From positions 15,407,676-15,471,675 of the forward strand of contig CM049311.1 of the NCBI GenBank assembly GCA_026874595.1: DNA of 64,000 bases. Reading direction: 5' to 3'. This DNA is from Sipunculus nudus. Taxonomy: Eukaryota; Annelida; Sipuncula; Golfingiida; Sipunculidae. Both the position numbers and the translations under genes were made by a program. Each line of letters opens with the position of its first letter. Positions within the stretch are counted from its first letter, which is position 1. Positions 13,967-25,205 of the stretch are shown here, piece by piece. Under the pieces are notes generated by a model. It was not told the DNA's origin. It was given only the letters and a program-made list of their open reading frames with translations, and searched no databases.

Positions 13967-13985
13967 ATAATATTAATAATGTTTA
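13190..13985 (+). pseudogene. Decayed non-LTR retrotransposon (CR1/L2-like) reverse transcriptase C-terminus
   Basis: In shifting + frames this reads as the C-terminal part of a LINE ORF2. From about 13280 there is A-A-Q-S-L-V-H-A-F-I-T-S-R-I-D-Y-C-N-S-L-L, a conserved thumb-proximal block. After a frameshift near 13400 comes N-S-A-A-R-L-V-T. After another near 13432 comes I-L-T-Y-L-H-W-L-P-V, with F-K-L-L and K-I-L-Q-G-M following. The HWLPV block is characteristic of CR1/L2/Rex-like elements. At least two frameshifts and in-frame stops near 13617 and 13675 make it non-functional. A TAATAATAA microsatellite follows at 13939-13980, the tail type these clades often carry instead of poly-A. The upstream part of the element is missing, a 5' truncation typical of LINE insertion. 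No catalytic (Y/F)xDD motif remains. Confidence 0.85.
13939..13980. repeat. (TAA)n microsatellite, probable LINE 3' tail
   Basis: Runs of TAATAATAA and ATATTAATAAT directly after the LINE remnant. Position and sequence fit the short-repeat 3' tail of L2/CR1-type elements. Confidence 0.7.
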
Positions 13986-15765
13986 TAATAATAGAAACAA
14001 AATTGGCAACAATAAACAAGTGTGCAAACTTCATTGTTCCTTTACCCGCTAAAATTAACTTACATCCATTGCAGGAAAATATTTGTTTAAATAAAGTCTG
14101 AAATTTACTACTATACTGTAATAACTGAATCAAGAATTGAATCTAGGGTTAAGAACCAATTAACTGAATCAGGTTTTAATGTAGGAATGTCAAGAATTAC
14201 CAAAAACCTGTTTGATAGGACAGCTTAGTTGAAAAGTTGTTTAAAAGCAATAATTTGCTTTGCTTCAAAGATGAACATGAACTTTATATACTTGTATATC
14301 TTAATCACCATCTGTTTATGCTAAACATTTTTTATGAATAACAGTTTGGTGAAAAATACCTTTATCACAAAGTTTAGTATAAAATAAATATAACGCTGTT
14401 GTACTAAAAATTTGAAAAATACTCTGATCATTGCTCAGATTTCCAACTCATGAAGCTAACCAGTGTTGGTTACCAATTTTGACGGCCCTTGGTTAAACAG
14501 CCACCTGTAATTACCGACCATCTTTCTTTAGCAAAACGGGTGGAGGCCCAAAGCAGGGTACACTGTAATAGCAATAATACATACACCATGAGAGCTCAAG
14601 TGGATGATGGATAAGTAATTTAATAATATTAATAACCATGTCTTTAATCATCCAATTCACATATGTACAAAATATGTCAATTTGCTATGGGCTGGTTATA
14701 TTAGTTTTCATTAATATATTTATACAGAGTATCTTATCACTGATTTTACATAGTAAATGATGCAAGAGTGACTCCAAAGTTAAATAATTATGTTTTCAGC
14801 CATGCTTTTTATCAACTCTTTGATAAAACATCACAAAACAGGCAGGTAATGTGATCACCATATTATCAAATATCCATAAATCACTGTTAACCATAATACA
14901 CTGTGATATATATCCCAGCCACCCCAGGGTAAGTCATGAGATCACCATGGTGATACCATACCCATCAGGCTTTGTTACTGTTACCCATCATGCATTCTGA
15001 CATGTAGCCCAGGTAACTGAAAGAAACAGGTCATAAGATCATCTTTGTTTTAGATACCTATAAACCCTGTTAACCATAATACATTGTGACACATATACAG
15101 CCATCCAGGGTAGGGCATTACATTGTGTTGACAGAATCTGGAACCCCTGCAACCCTACCCACCACTACCATAAAACACAGAGCCTATATGCATGGTCTTT
15201 GAGGATTTCTTTCATTCTTTGGGTTAACATGAACCCTATGATAATTATACCCTAAGTTACAGTATTTATGACTTTAAAGCCTTGTTTTCTTCCTAGATCA
15301 TAATATTATCAAAGATGCAGTCATTGCTCTCCTTTGTCAAACATGGGGAGTTTATAAACCAATAAAAGTTCCTATTTATTTTCTGCATTTAATACTGGAT
15401 TGAATTTCTACCCAACACAACATTAGCATTGTTGGTAGAACTTGATATATAGCCATAAAACTGCACAGATTTCAGTTCAGCATTTACAAAACTAAAGTAA
15501 AGCAAAGTTCCTGGTACAGGTCAAAATTTCAGGGAGCACTTTCATTTTCAAAACTGAAGATTATTAATAGAGATTTTGTTGGAGGAGAACAACCCACTAC
15601 TTCCTTCATAGTGTACCATGACCTTCAGTGAGGATACAGCTCACCTAATGGGTATTCACCCTACTATTTCCTCGTTGGCACGGGTGAAGGTAAACCATAT
15701 ATGAATGCTAGAAAGCAGTCAGAGAGCACATACCTCAACCAACATGAGATTTTTTTTTTGTCCAT
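13986..15765. other. Non-coding DNA, nothing firm
   Basis: AT-rich sequence. Two loosely similar phrases occur about 180 bp apart near 14880 and 15060 (ACTGTTAACCATAATACACTGTGAT / CCTGTTAACCATAATACATTGTGAC), each followed by ATATC/ATACAGCCA and CCAGGGTA, so there is a diverged tandem duplication at about 14800-15130. No gene is seen. Confidence 0.5.
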
Positions 15766-15768
15766 TTC

Positions 15769-15851
15769 AATTTCCCTTATGTTAATAAGGGAAATTTAAA
15801 AAAAATAATTTCAAGAATGTTGGTACTTTTCAGTGTTACTGTTAGTAACAC
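15769..15851. repeat. Two adjacent perfect hairpins
   Basis: 15769-15796: AATTTCCCTTAT and ATAAGGGAAATT (12-bp arms) around a 4-base GTTA loop. 15833-15851: GTGTTACT and AGTAACAC (8-bp arms) around a GTT loop. The only notable structure nearby is a T run at 15750. Their role is unknown; a foldback remnant is possible. Confidence 0.7.
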
Positions 15852-16768
15852 AGTTCCCAGAAATTCAAGGAAACAAAATTCCTTGATTTTCCTCTGATGT
15901 ATATAAATTTCTGGAAAAACATTTCAAACAATTTGAGTAAGTTCGCCAATGTTAAGCCACACAGTCTATCATCTACTAGCTATTTATTTGGACAGGAGAC
16001 AAAACAGTGTGGTTGGCTTTTTGTGCAGGAGAGTTCCAAATTCACTATATTAGCAACAGGGAGATTACCATGAAAATAAACCCATGAGCAGTGAATAATA
16101 TAGGCCACCTATGCAGGGGATCAACCCTTGTGCTATATACTACAGTCTCAATAGCAGTTTATTTACATTATCCTTCAGTCTGAAAGATTGATATTATAAA
16201 TAATAACATAATTATAGGTAACCCATAAACCAAAGATTAATATCATGAATAATACAATATATATTCTGTATTATCTGCCATTAAAAAACAAAAATTTCCC
16301 ATTCCATAGGTTTTCCATGGTTCCAAGGTTTCTCAGGTTTTTGTCAAATTGATGAATTTTATGCAAATTAAATAATTAGTATGATAAAAAACATGCTCTG
16401 TGTAGATTACTGTTTGGCAAGATAGCAAAAATGGAACACTTGCAAAACACTAAAATGTGAAAATCATGAAAATTTAACCCTGCAAATATGAAGCCAACTA
16501 CAGAATAACCAATTGACCACTTTCTCTTCAGGAATAACAACTTTCTCTGATTTTTCCCTGATTTGAGGCATTTCCTAAAATTCCATTACTTTATCCTAAT
16601 TAACTAGATAAAGGGGAAACCTATTTTCAAGGTGTTCCCCTGATTTCCAGTATGGCTAGGAACCAAGCAATAACACAGAAAAAATATAAATACTGTGCTC
16701 ATGAGGACTTATTACTCCAATTAAAGTCTTCAATTAACAATAGTCACTAATCACTTTGTCAAAAATAA
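15852..16768. other. Non-coding DNA, nothing recognised
   Basis: AT-rich and featureless by eye, with no coding or repeat structure. Confidence 0.4.
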
Positions 16769-16769
16769 C

Positions 16770-16955
16770 ATACAGTAAAACCTGGGTAATAAGACCACCT
16801 ATGGGACTGGTCAACAGTGACCTTAATTTGCAGGTAGTCTGATAAGAAAGGTCAGTTAAAACCATTGTGAATGCATGCTTTTGTTTCACCCAAAGGTGGT
16901 CTTAAAAAACAGGTGGTCATATAAGACAGGTGGTCTTTCAGACTGGTACATGATA
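16770..16955 (+). mobile_element. Pogo/Tigger-like transposon terminus, fragment B
   Basis: Starts TA-CAGTAAAACCTGGGTAATAAGACC and shares with the copy at 11306 the order of motifs: terminus, ACCTATGGGACTGGT-like phrase, then GTGGTCTTAAAAAACAGGTG repeats. The subterminal GGTGGTC(T/A) motif occurs three times near 16893-16945. The orientation is the same as the copy 5.5 kb upstream, so these are two independent insertions or a separated duplicate. No transposase is seen. Confidence 0.6.
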
Positions 16956-17284
16956 GATATCTGTTATAAATACTCCAGGCATCTGTTAAAAGTTACCTCA
17001 ACAGGAATTGTTAGGAACTGCATACTAAAATATAACAAGATGTACATATGTTAAATTAAAATTGTTCATTCTTTTACTTATGTCTAACAACGGTGATTAA
17101 ATTAAGAATATGTTATGAGATACTTGTTTAATGTATATGATATTGGTTTGCATTATGTTAAAGAAAATGGGAAAATACCAAATACCAAACTCTGCATCTG
17201 TCAGTGAATGAGACTTAGATATTTTTTGTAAAATTTAACGATGGACACCACAGCCTGACCCCTGTTGACCTATTACATCACTTA

Positions 17285-17560
17285 CCTAGGTTGTGGTTAG
17301 ATAAGGAACATGCGCAGCAGTTGGGGGGCAATTAAATGAGGAAAATTTTACAAAGCAGAAAATCATGTCCCCACCTGTTGCCGGAAAAAGTGATTTTGAG
17401 CAGGTGAGAGACTTAACGTGCCCAGGTGGTGACCTCATTGGCCAGGTGTGTACGTTAATATACAGGTGAAATATAACCTCGAACAAATAAACACTTGTGT
17501 GTGATATAGGTAGTGTGTCGTTCCTATACACAGGTATGGGTAATCTTCAGACAGGTGTCA
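17285..17560. promoter_or_regulatory. Candidate regulatory element: regularly spaced CAGGTG E-boxes
   Basis: Six CAGGTG/CACCTG sites lie within 186 bp: 17372 (CACCTG), 17401, 17423, 17443, 17463 and 17552 (CAGGTG). The four central sites share orientation with spacings of 22, 20 and 20 bp, about two helical turns. A RUNX-type TGTGGTT lies at about 17292. CAGGTG is the preferred core of Snail/ZEB-type zinc fingers and some bHLH proteins. The region is also less AT-rich than its surroundings. Regulatory function is inferred; a decayed tandem repeat is an alternative. Confidence 0.4.
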
Positions 17561-18786
17561 GCTGTATTAGACACCAATCTACCGACCACAAGATCGTTAT
17601 CAGAGCTCGCAGGATCAGGCGTGGGTGCTTTTATTGCCCACAGTGTCTATCAACTGATCATCTGCGGGAAGGTCCGCAATACTGTATGTACAATATATGG
17701 ACGGGAAAAAGTTACATTATTACTTTAGTGTAAACATGCTTTTGGTATACCATATATGTAACCTGTATTGTGTTAGGTTGGCTATAGCATACATGAAACC
17801 AACATTTGGTGTGCAGAGCTATGCAAACACATACCTTTGTGGTATCATATCGTATGCCAATGATATCACAGATAATTACACATGTATAGCTGATGTATAC
17901 TAAATATTGATATATCTAAAAATATTGTTTTAAAAGTGAGTATGTTCTTACGCCATATTTGCGTATCATGCTATATAACACTATATCTCCTGCCTTTAAC
18001 TATATATATACAATACCTGTACCTCACCTTTCCAGCTCATCACTTACAGGTTAATTTTGTGCAATTTGTGCAACACTCTCCCTCTCTCTGATTGTTGGCA
18101 AAATTAAGTAATTAAAAAAAATTACAATATTTTAACACTTTTTGAAACTCAAGAGGGACTTAAATATATTCTTTACTCATAATTGGCACAGTCATGAAAA
18201 AGTAAAACCACTATCTTTCATAATTCACATGTACTGTTAAGCAAAATGTTATTCTGAGGTTAATTGTACCTAAGTGTTTGTTTAGTAATGATGCTTTTTT
18301 CATTCTTATATATTTTGCTTTGATACAGCAAAATTCAGTCTAGGAAACACCATTATCCCCTTCCATAAACATGCCGCCATGGGGATCAGGTTATAGCTAT
18401 ACATCTACCTACCTGAGAAAATACTAATTACAGACAGGACAAAGCATGAGTAATAAATTGCTATCAGTGGTACCTCTGTGCTGCCACCTACTGGCAGCCT
18501 GAAATATACATTCAGGGAGAAGATTGATCTTACATACACTGACTGAATTCTGAATACTCTATGTCTTATTAATACACATACACACACACACACACACATT
18601 GTAACATGAACTTATTTATGCTATATATAGGTTCTGATATCAATTATGAAATGGGAGAGGAACCATGAGAATTCAAAACTGTGTACAATATCATATTAAA
18701 TGCAATTATGCAAAACCAATTTAATGTTTTCATATATATATATATATATGACTACAAGTGCTAGTTAGTCTATGTTATGTGATAAT
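17561..18786. other. Non-coding DNA with two microsatellites
   Basis: Contains a CA repeat at 18573-18598 and an AT repeat at 18732-18749. Small overlapping ORFs at 17497-17903 have no family resemblance. Nothing else is recognised. Confidence 0.5.
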
Positions 18787-21056
18787 ACAAGGGACCTATG
18801 GGTCACGGCGCTCAGCTGTTATATAAGATAAAAAAATATGATTTTGAAATGAGGCACATGCTGGTTTTGTGTGGAAATAAATATAAGCTGTATTATGAGT
18901 TGTTAGTGTTAAGCTTATGTATGATTTTGATAGTTTCTTTGGAGACAGGTAAGAGATTGATTTCATTTATTTTATTAACAAATGGAGTGCCACTGTCATA
19001 CAGATTTTGACTTGGCCATATAACTGATAAGCAGCACATATAAGATTAAGAGTATAACTATTTATTAAAATTTAATAACAAATATTGTGCCAAATATAAT
19101 TTTTATTAAAAATAATAAGAGAATCATATGATTTTTTTAATAAAATATAACTGAAATGATTATTAAAATAATATTATAGAATATATTCATGAATGTATTT
19201 ATGAATACATTTTGAAAGTATTTGCACTGGTATTCAAATACTTTCATTTTTACCTGAATTCCCATTCTTATGCAAGAAATTTTATAATGGAGTACATATT
19301 CATATTCATATACATTTGCCAAGTATTTGCACCATGTCTGGTATTTATTCAGTTTTAGCCAAACAATGATGTTGAAAATCCAGAATATAAACAAAGGACC
19401 CATGGGTCACAACAACCAGCTTAAGTTTGAAATTTTTGCAAATGCAAAATATGAAAAATATTCTATTGTAATGTTTTTTATTTATATAAGCATATGAGAA
19501 GCTAAGAGGAAAGGGCCCTCCTACTTGGTTATAGTAAAGTTCTCAAAATATGATTGCAAACTAATACTCTGACAAGACTGTCATGAAGAAAAACAGTAAA
19601 AGTTTTGAGATACTGTGATGCATATAAAAAATTTGCAGATGGACAGGCAAGTGGACAGAATGGACTAATACCTTCATTTCACTTTCAAGGGAATAATGCA
19701 TTTAAGTTTATATATAACAACATGGCATCTACAAAATTATTCCTTGAATCCCTATTAAAACGTTTTGCACATTGGAGTTTTCAGTACATGCTTAATTTTA
19801 TTCACCGAAATAAAATAAAAGATTCAGTACATTTGATAAAATAAAAACATCTTTTCAAATAAAGTATACACACTGTTGGTTGAATGAGGGACAAACAATA
19901 TCATTATGCTAATTACAATCTCAGCTATAATTAATTACTGGAATTAATAGTCAATTTCACACCTGGTGAAGTTTTACTCTTCTGAAGTAAAGCATTACTT
20001 ATCTGATGAACATCCACACTTTCATAGCAATACATCACTTTGTGGACACAATTAAATGTGCACTTTAATCATTGTAACCCTGGTGGTACAACACAAAATC
20101 TAAAATGTAGCATGTCCAAGAATAAAATAAAATACAGAAAATTGTAACATTCATCTAGTTTATGCACCAGCTGGGGGGGGGGGGGTGAGTGCAGGGCAGA
20201 GGGGAAGCCTGCTGGTAGTGGCCAAGCTGGGCAAAGGCAAGCTGCCTGGGGAGGGTTACATAATGCAAGTGAAGGCTGTACTACTAGGTGGGCCAGATGT
20301 AAACACGATTGACATGTTGTATGAAAACTTGAATAAAAGCTACTCTTTTCAAACAATTTCTTTGAAATTTCAGAATTTAAAAGTTTAAATCCTTATGTAT
20401 ATATGCTGTGAAAATAAAATCAACAGTACTTACAGGGAAAAAACGTGCCACTGCCAAATTTGGACAAAATTTAAGGTACTGATTTTTTATTTATGCTAAT
20501 AACTTGAACAATTTGCAAAATTCAGATCTAATTTTGGGTAAACAATTGAATCTTGATTAAATAAAGTTATATTCCTGAAAAAAAGTCTCCAAATTCAGCA
20601 ATTCTCATGTTAAGTGAGCAAATATATTTCCTGATTTTTAAAAAATTGCATTATATTTGGGCCTATAACTTCAAAATAATACCCAATACTGACCTAATTT
20701 TTGGTATGTGCACAGAAAATGTATGGAAGAATATGAATACTAAATCTGATCAAAAACAGATCAGTGGTTTTGATATTAGGCAGCCTTGAAGTATAACAAT
20801 GGCTTTTTTATGGAAAACGGAGGTTTTTCCTTATTATCTCGAAGGAACGAAGTTCTAATGACCAAATTTTTGGTATGGTAGGAGATTTTGGGGACATCTA
20901 ATGGTAAGTAGAATTTTGGATTCTTAGGTCCAACAGTTTTAAAATGTGCCCTGTTAACGGCAGGATGGCCGAACGGCCGGACGACCAACAGACAAAGGAC
21001 CACGACTATAGCTCAGATGACTTATAGTCAACTGAGCTAAAAAAATAGGCCCTTGT
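18787..21056. mobile_element. Candidate 2.27-kb non-autonomous element with imperfect terminal inverted motifs
   Basis: The left end reads ACAAGGGACCTAT followed by GCTCAGCTG and TATAAG. The reverse complement of the right end reads ACAAGGGCCTAT, then GCTCAGTTG and TATAAG, so the same motif order occurs inverted at both ends. The right end also holds a near-perfect 31-bp palindrome (21009-21039, arms TAGCTCAG/CTGAGCTA). Just before it is a GGCCGAACGGCCGGACGACC patch. A second left-end-like copy (CAAAGGACCCATGGGTCAC) at about 19392 suggests nesting or an internal duplication. Inside are an 11-bp hairpin (19214-19245) and a G run at 20172. No transposase frame is seen. Helitron-like or MITE-like origin are both possible, and no clear target duplication was found. 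Confidence 0.5.
21009..21039. repeat. 31-bp near-perfect palindrome near element end
   Basis: Outer arms are TAGCTCAG and CTGAGCTA, and inner arms are TGACT and AGTCA, so nearly the whole 31 bp folds on itself. It sits a few bases inside the right end of the element at 18787-21056, the position where rolling-circle elements carry a terminal hairpin. Confidence 0.75.
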
Positions 21057-21297
21057 GTAAATGAGATGGTCAGGATTTTCTTTTACAGAGACACTCATCC
21101 ATTGCAAACATCTGTGTAAATCAAACGAGGCAGTCCTCTAAAATGTAAACCCTCAAGTCTGTTACTTCTCTCAAGACAGACTTTTAAACATTTTTGTTTA
21201 TAGTTAACGTATATTTCATTTTGAGAGAAAGGACAGGTGGAATTTTTAAATATAACTGTATTATAACTAGACATTTCTTAGCACCGCAGGTGCCAGA

Positions 21298-23585
21298 GTA
21301 TCCCCAGACATAGTAGCCCCCCCCCCCCCCTTTAAGAATAGACCCCCATTTTTAGCAGCATATACTGACACTTGGCATATTTACTGTTTCTTCCATCTAA
21401 CAATCCACAATCTTGTTGAAGATGTTGGTCCTGTGACCATCTTTTTAAAGATGTGTCCTGTGACCTTGACCTTTGACCTCATGACCCCAAAATCAATTTG
21501 GGTCTTGCTTTTCCAATGGGACATATGCAAGTCAAGTTTGAAATCTATACATCAATAAAGCAGGAATTATCATCCAGAAACTAATTTTTTTGGACAGATG
21601 GCTCGTGTGACCTTCATCTTTGACCTTGTGACCTCAAAATTGATAGTGTTCTTCCTCTCTTGGCAGGAGAACTATATGTGCAAGATGAAAGATCTGAGAT
21701 GAAATGTTTGGCTGAAAATGCATCCACATCTTTTTAAAGATGTGTCCTGTGACCTTGACCTTTGACGTCATGACCCCAAAATCAAATAGGGTCTTGCTTT
21801 TCCAATGGGACATATACAAGTCAAGTTTGAAATCCATACATCAATGAAAGCAGGAATTATCATCCAGAAACTAATTTTTGGACAGATGGCTCGTGTGACC
21901 TTCACCTTTGAACTTGTGACCTCAAAATTGACTGGGGTCTTCTACTCTTGGCAGATGAACTATATGTGCAAGATGAAAGATCTGAGATGAATTGTTTGGC
22001 TGAAAATGCATCCACAATCTTTTTAAAGAGGTTTCCTGTGACCTTGACCTTTGACCTCATGACCCCAAAATCAATTTGGGTCTTGCTTTTCCAATGGGTA
22101 AAATACAAGTCAAGTTTGAAATCCATACATCAATAAAAGAAGGAATTATCATCCAGAAACTAATTTTTGGACAGATGGCTCCTGTGACCTTCACCTTTGA
22201 CCTTGTGACCTCAAAACTGATAGGGGTCTTCCTCTCTTTGCAGGTGAACTATATGTGCAAGATGAAAAATCTGAGATGAAATGTTTGGCTGAAAATGCAT
22301 CCACAATCTTTTTAAAGATGTGTCCTGTGACCTTGACCTTTGACCTCAAGACCAAAAATCAATTTGGGTCTTGCTTTTCCAATGGGACATATACAAGTCA
22401 AGATTGAAATCCATACATCAATAAAAGCAGGAATTATCATCCAGAAACTAATTTTTGGACAGATGGCTCCTGTGACCTTCACCTTTGACCTTGTGACCTC
22501 AAAACTGATGGGGGTCTTCCCTCTATTGGCAGATGACTTATATGTGCAAGATGAAAGGTCTGACATGAAATGTTTGGCTGAAAATGCATCCACAATCTTT
22601 TTAAAGATGTGTCCTGTGACCTTGACCTTTGACCTCATGACCCCAAAATCAACTGGAGTCTTGCTTTTTCAATGGGACATATATAAGTCAAATTTGAAAT
22701 CAATACATCAATAAAAGCAGGAATTATCATCCAGAAACTAATTTTTGGACAGATGGCTCCTGTGGCCTTGACCTTTGACCTTGTGACCCAAAAATTTATA
22801 TGGATCATCCACTACTGGCAAGTGAGCTATATATTCAAGATGGAAGACCTGGGATGAAAGTTTGCCTTGAAAAGCATCCACAGTATCTTTTAAAATGCCA
22901 GTCCAGTGACCTTGACCTTTGACCTCATGACCCTAGAACCTATAGGGTTCTTACTTTAGTGGTGGGCCATACATGAGTCATGTTTGAAATCCATATGGCT
23001 ATCAACACTGGAGATATCATATGAGGTGTGTGATTTTCACCATATATGGCAATATTCAAGGTCAAGGCCACTATCATAGGAAAGGTCATGACCCCAATTT
23101 AAATAAACATCATCCCATAACCCATACCTATGTATATGCATAATATAAAAGAAATCTGTCCATTAGTTTTTGACTTATAATGCTCACAGTACTGTAAGGT
23201 GGCAATTTTGGGGATATTAAACGGCACGAAAACAAGTAAAGAATAATAGGTGGCGCCACCAGTTTCTGGAACATGACAACCCTATCCATGATCTTCCATC
23301 AACTTGATTTTGGGATAAATCCATGCAAGATTTTTTGAGATATTAAAGAATTTGTGTGATTTTCCCCAAAATTGGACCTATTCAAGGTCAAGGACACTCT
23401 CCTAGGAAAGGTCATGACCTCATTTTAAATAGGCGTCCTCCTCTTACCCATATCTATACATATACCAAGTTTGGTAAAGTTCTGTGAAATATTTTTTGGG
23501 TTATCGTGCCAACAAGATTAATAGGCGGCAGCGGCGGCGGGACCGGTATGAAAACATAGTATCCCCCGACTTTGTCTGGGGATAC
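21298..23585. mobile_element. 2.29-kb non-autonomous element with 13-bp inverted ends and tandem-repeat core
   Basis: The ends are a perfect 13-bp inverted pair: GTATCCCCAGACA at 21298-21310 and TGTCTGGGGATAC at 23573-23585. The right end is itself a hairpin (GTATCCCC at 23559-23566 with GGGGATAC at 23578-23585). The core is a tandem array of a ~289-bp unit, followed by a unique right part and a short GC-rich GGCGGCAGCGGCGGCGGG stretch. Inverted ends plus a terminal hairpin plus a tandem core is the plan of Helentron/DINE-type non-autonomous rolling-circle elements and of pearl-like elements of bivalves. I infer membership in such a group but cannot confirm it. Small ORFs in the core are by-products of the repeat. 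Confidence 0.7.
21435..22960. repeat. Tandem array of a ~289-bp unit, about five copies
   Basis: The phrase TTTAAAGATGTGTCCTGTGA, followed by CCTTGACCTTTGACCTCATG, recurs at about 21444, 21733, 22022, 22311 and 22600, with a diverged copy near 22889. Each unit also holds a second, related GACCTTCACCTTTGACCTTG block about 165 bp on, so the unit is itself an ancient dimer-like arrangement. Copies are well preserved, which points to recent amplification or homogenisation. Confidence 0.9.
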
Positions 23586-25147
23586 AATGATGCATATTTT
23601 ATCTACAGATCCAACATCATTATAAAGCATTTATAGTGAGACTGTAATTTATACTTAATTTATTATCTGGCCTCATCAGTTGAAATGTACCAGGTGATCA
23701 TTTGTTTTACAGTCTAATATCACCAACAATGTCAGTGTCATAATACTTACTGGTAAACTTTGATTTCCTGGTCTTTCCAGTAGGTTTAGTCTTGTAGCTT
23801 TTCTCAGCTCCCTGGGGAGCCTCAAACACAAGCAGCCATAATAGGCACTAGATGTTTATTTGTTTTACATTTCCCTGACATCAATGACCAGTGGTCAGTC
23901 ACTCCTAGTGGAGAAGACACACCCTTGTGGAAAAAGACTTTGGCTTTGAGTCTTAGTCAGCATGAAGTGTAGTCTGAATAACACTCAAACAACAATCTTG
24001 AGGTTTACAAGTGCAGCACCCTTACCATTTAGCCAGTTTAGCTGCATGGGGTTTGGATTAGGGATTCCCAGTTCCTATGTCTTCACACAGACCATCCCTG
24101 CTATACTTTGGTCAAATGAGCCACAGTTACCAAATTGCATATCTTGAGTCTCAGAGATTCTCCTCCATGACATATGGATTATTTAAGAATTACTGGGATG
24201 TGTTGTGTATGGATTTTTTAAAATAAATATTGTAATTACAAAACATACATTCACTGGAGTGAATGAAGCCCGAGCATGGGGGTTTCTATATAGCTAAGGA
24301 GAAAGATCGAGTCAGCTATACTAAAATTGTTCCTGCTTCAACGTCTAGCACTTGAGTACTGGTACTCTAAAATATCAAGCCTATTTACTGTCTTTTTAGA
24401 AATATAAAATTGTTAGATACTAACATCTGAAGAAGTTATGTGCACAAAGAATGGCAAAGGCTTCGTTAAAAGGCAATGATGAAACCATTAAGTTGTTAAA
24501 CTGGAATACTTGTCATTTTTATACTATATCTATGTATCTTGTTCATGTTTTAGGAATGAAGGCACACTACTTTATATAAGATCTACCACAAGGACATTAA
24601 GCAGAACTTTATACTGAAATCATTCTGTCACACCGACCAGAACATAACAAAATAGGCAGGCAATTTAAATTATCTTCAGTTCATGATTGATATGAATGAC
24701 TGTATCACAAAGTCAGTATGTCAGTCTATAGATATTACTAAGTCAGTAGACAACATGTCAATTGAAGTTTTAACCTCATCACACCTTAACTATGAGGAAC
24801 ATGTTCCCTTTGTGCAGTCAATTAACTGTGATGGTAAATCTATATTTAAAGATGTTGTTAATATCCTGAGGTGCTTTGTAAGGATATTACCATTTCTTAT
24901 GTCACACGTAATACCGTGCTCGCCCATTTTCTTTCCATATATCATAGTGTTTTCGGCAACCAGAATCTAACTCTGATGCCATTTTGAAATAAATAAGATG
25001 CATTCTTCAACATGATAATTCTGATTTACATGAATCTTATGATTTTTATATACTCGATACAAAGTTTAAACAAATTGAAAAAAAATAAAAATTGTATATA
25101 GATCCTAAAAACATATTATGACTATAATAAAGATAATCTACAATAAA
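23586..25147. other. Non-coding DNA, nothing recognised
   Basis: No gene or clear repeat. ORFs at 23962-24147 and 24683-24970 have no family resemblance. Confidence 0.4.
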
Positions 25148-25205
25148 CAGAGTAGAACCTCTTATTATGGACACCCCTATATAATGGACACCTCTTTCAC
25201 ATTTT
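25148..25205 (+). mobile_element. Pogo-like transposon terminus, fragment C
   Basis: CAGAGTAGAACCTCTTATTA is followed by two copies of an ATGGACACC(C/T)CT motif. It resembles the termini at 11306, 16770 and 55806 and the monomers of the 82-bp satellite at 53179-55577. It is a fragment, and the other end was not located with confidence. Confidence 0.5.

Noticed and set aside
21634-22714. Overlapping ORFs of 60-124 codons
   Set aside because: They repeat with the 289-bp tandem unit on both strands and have no protein family character.
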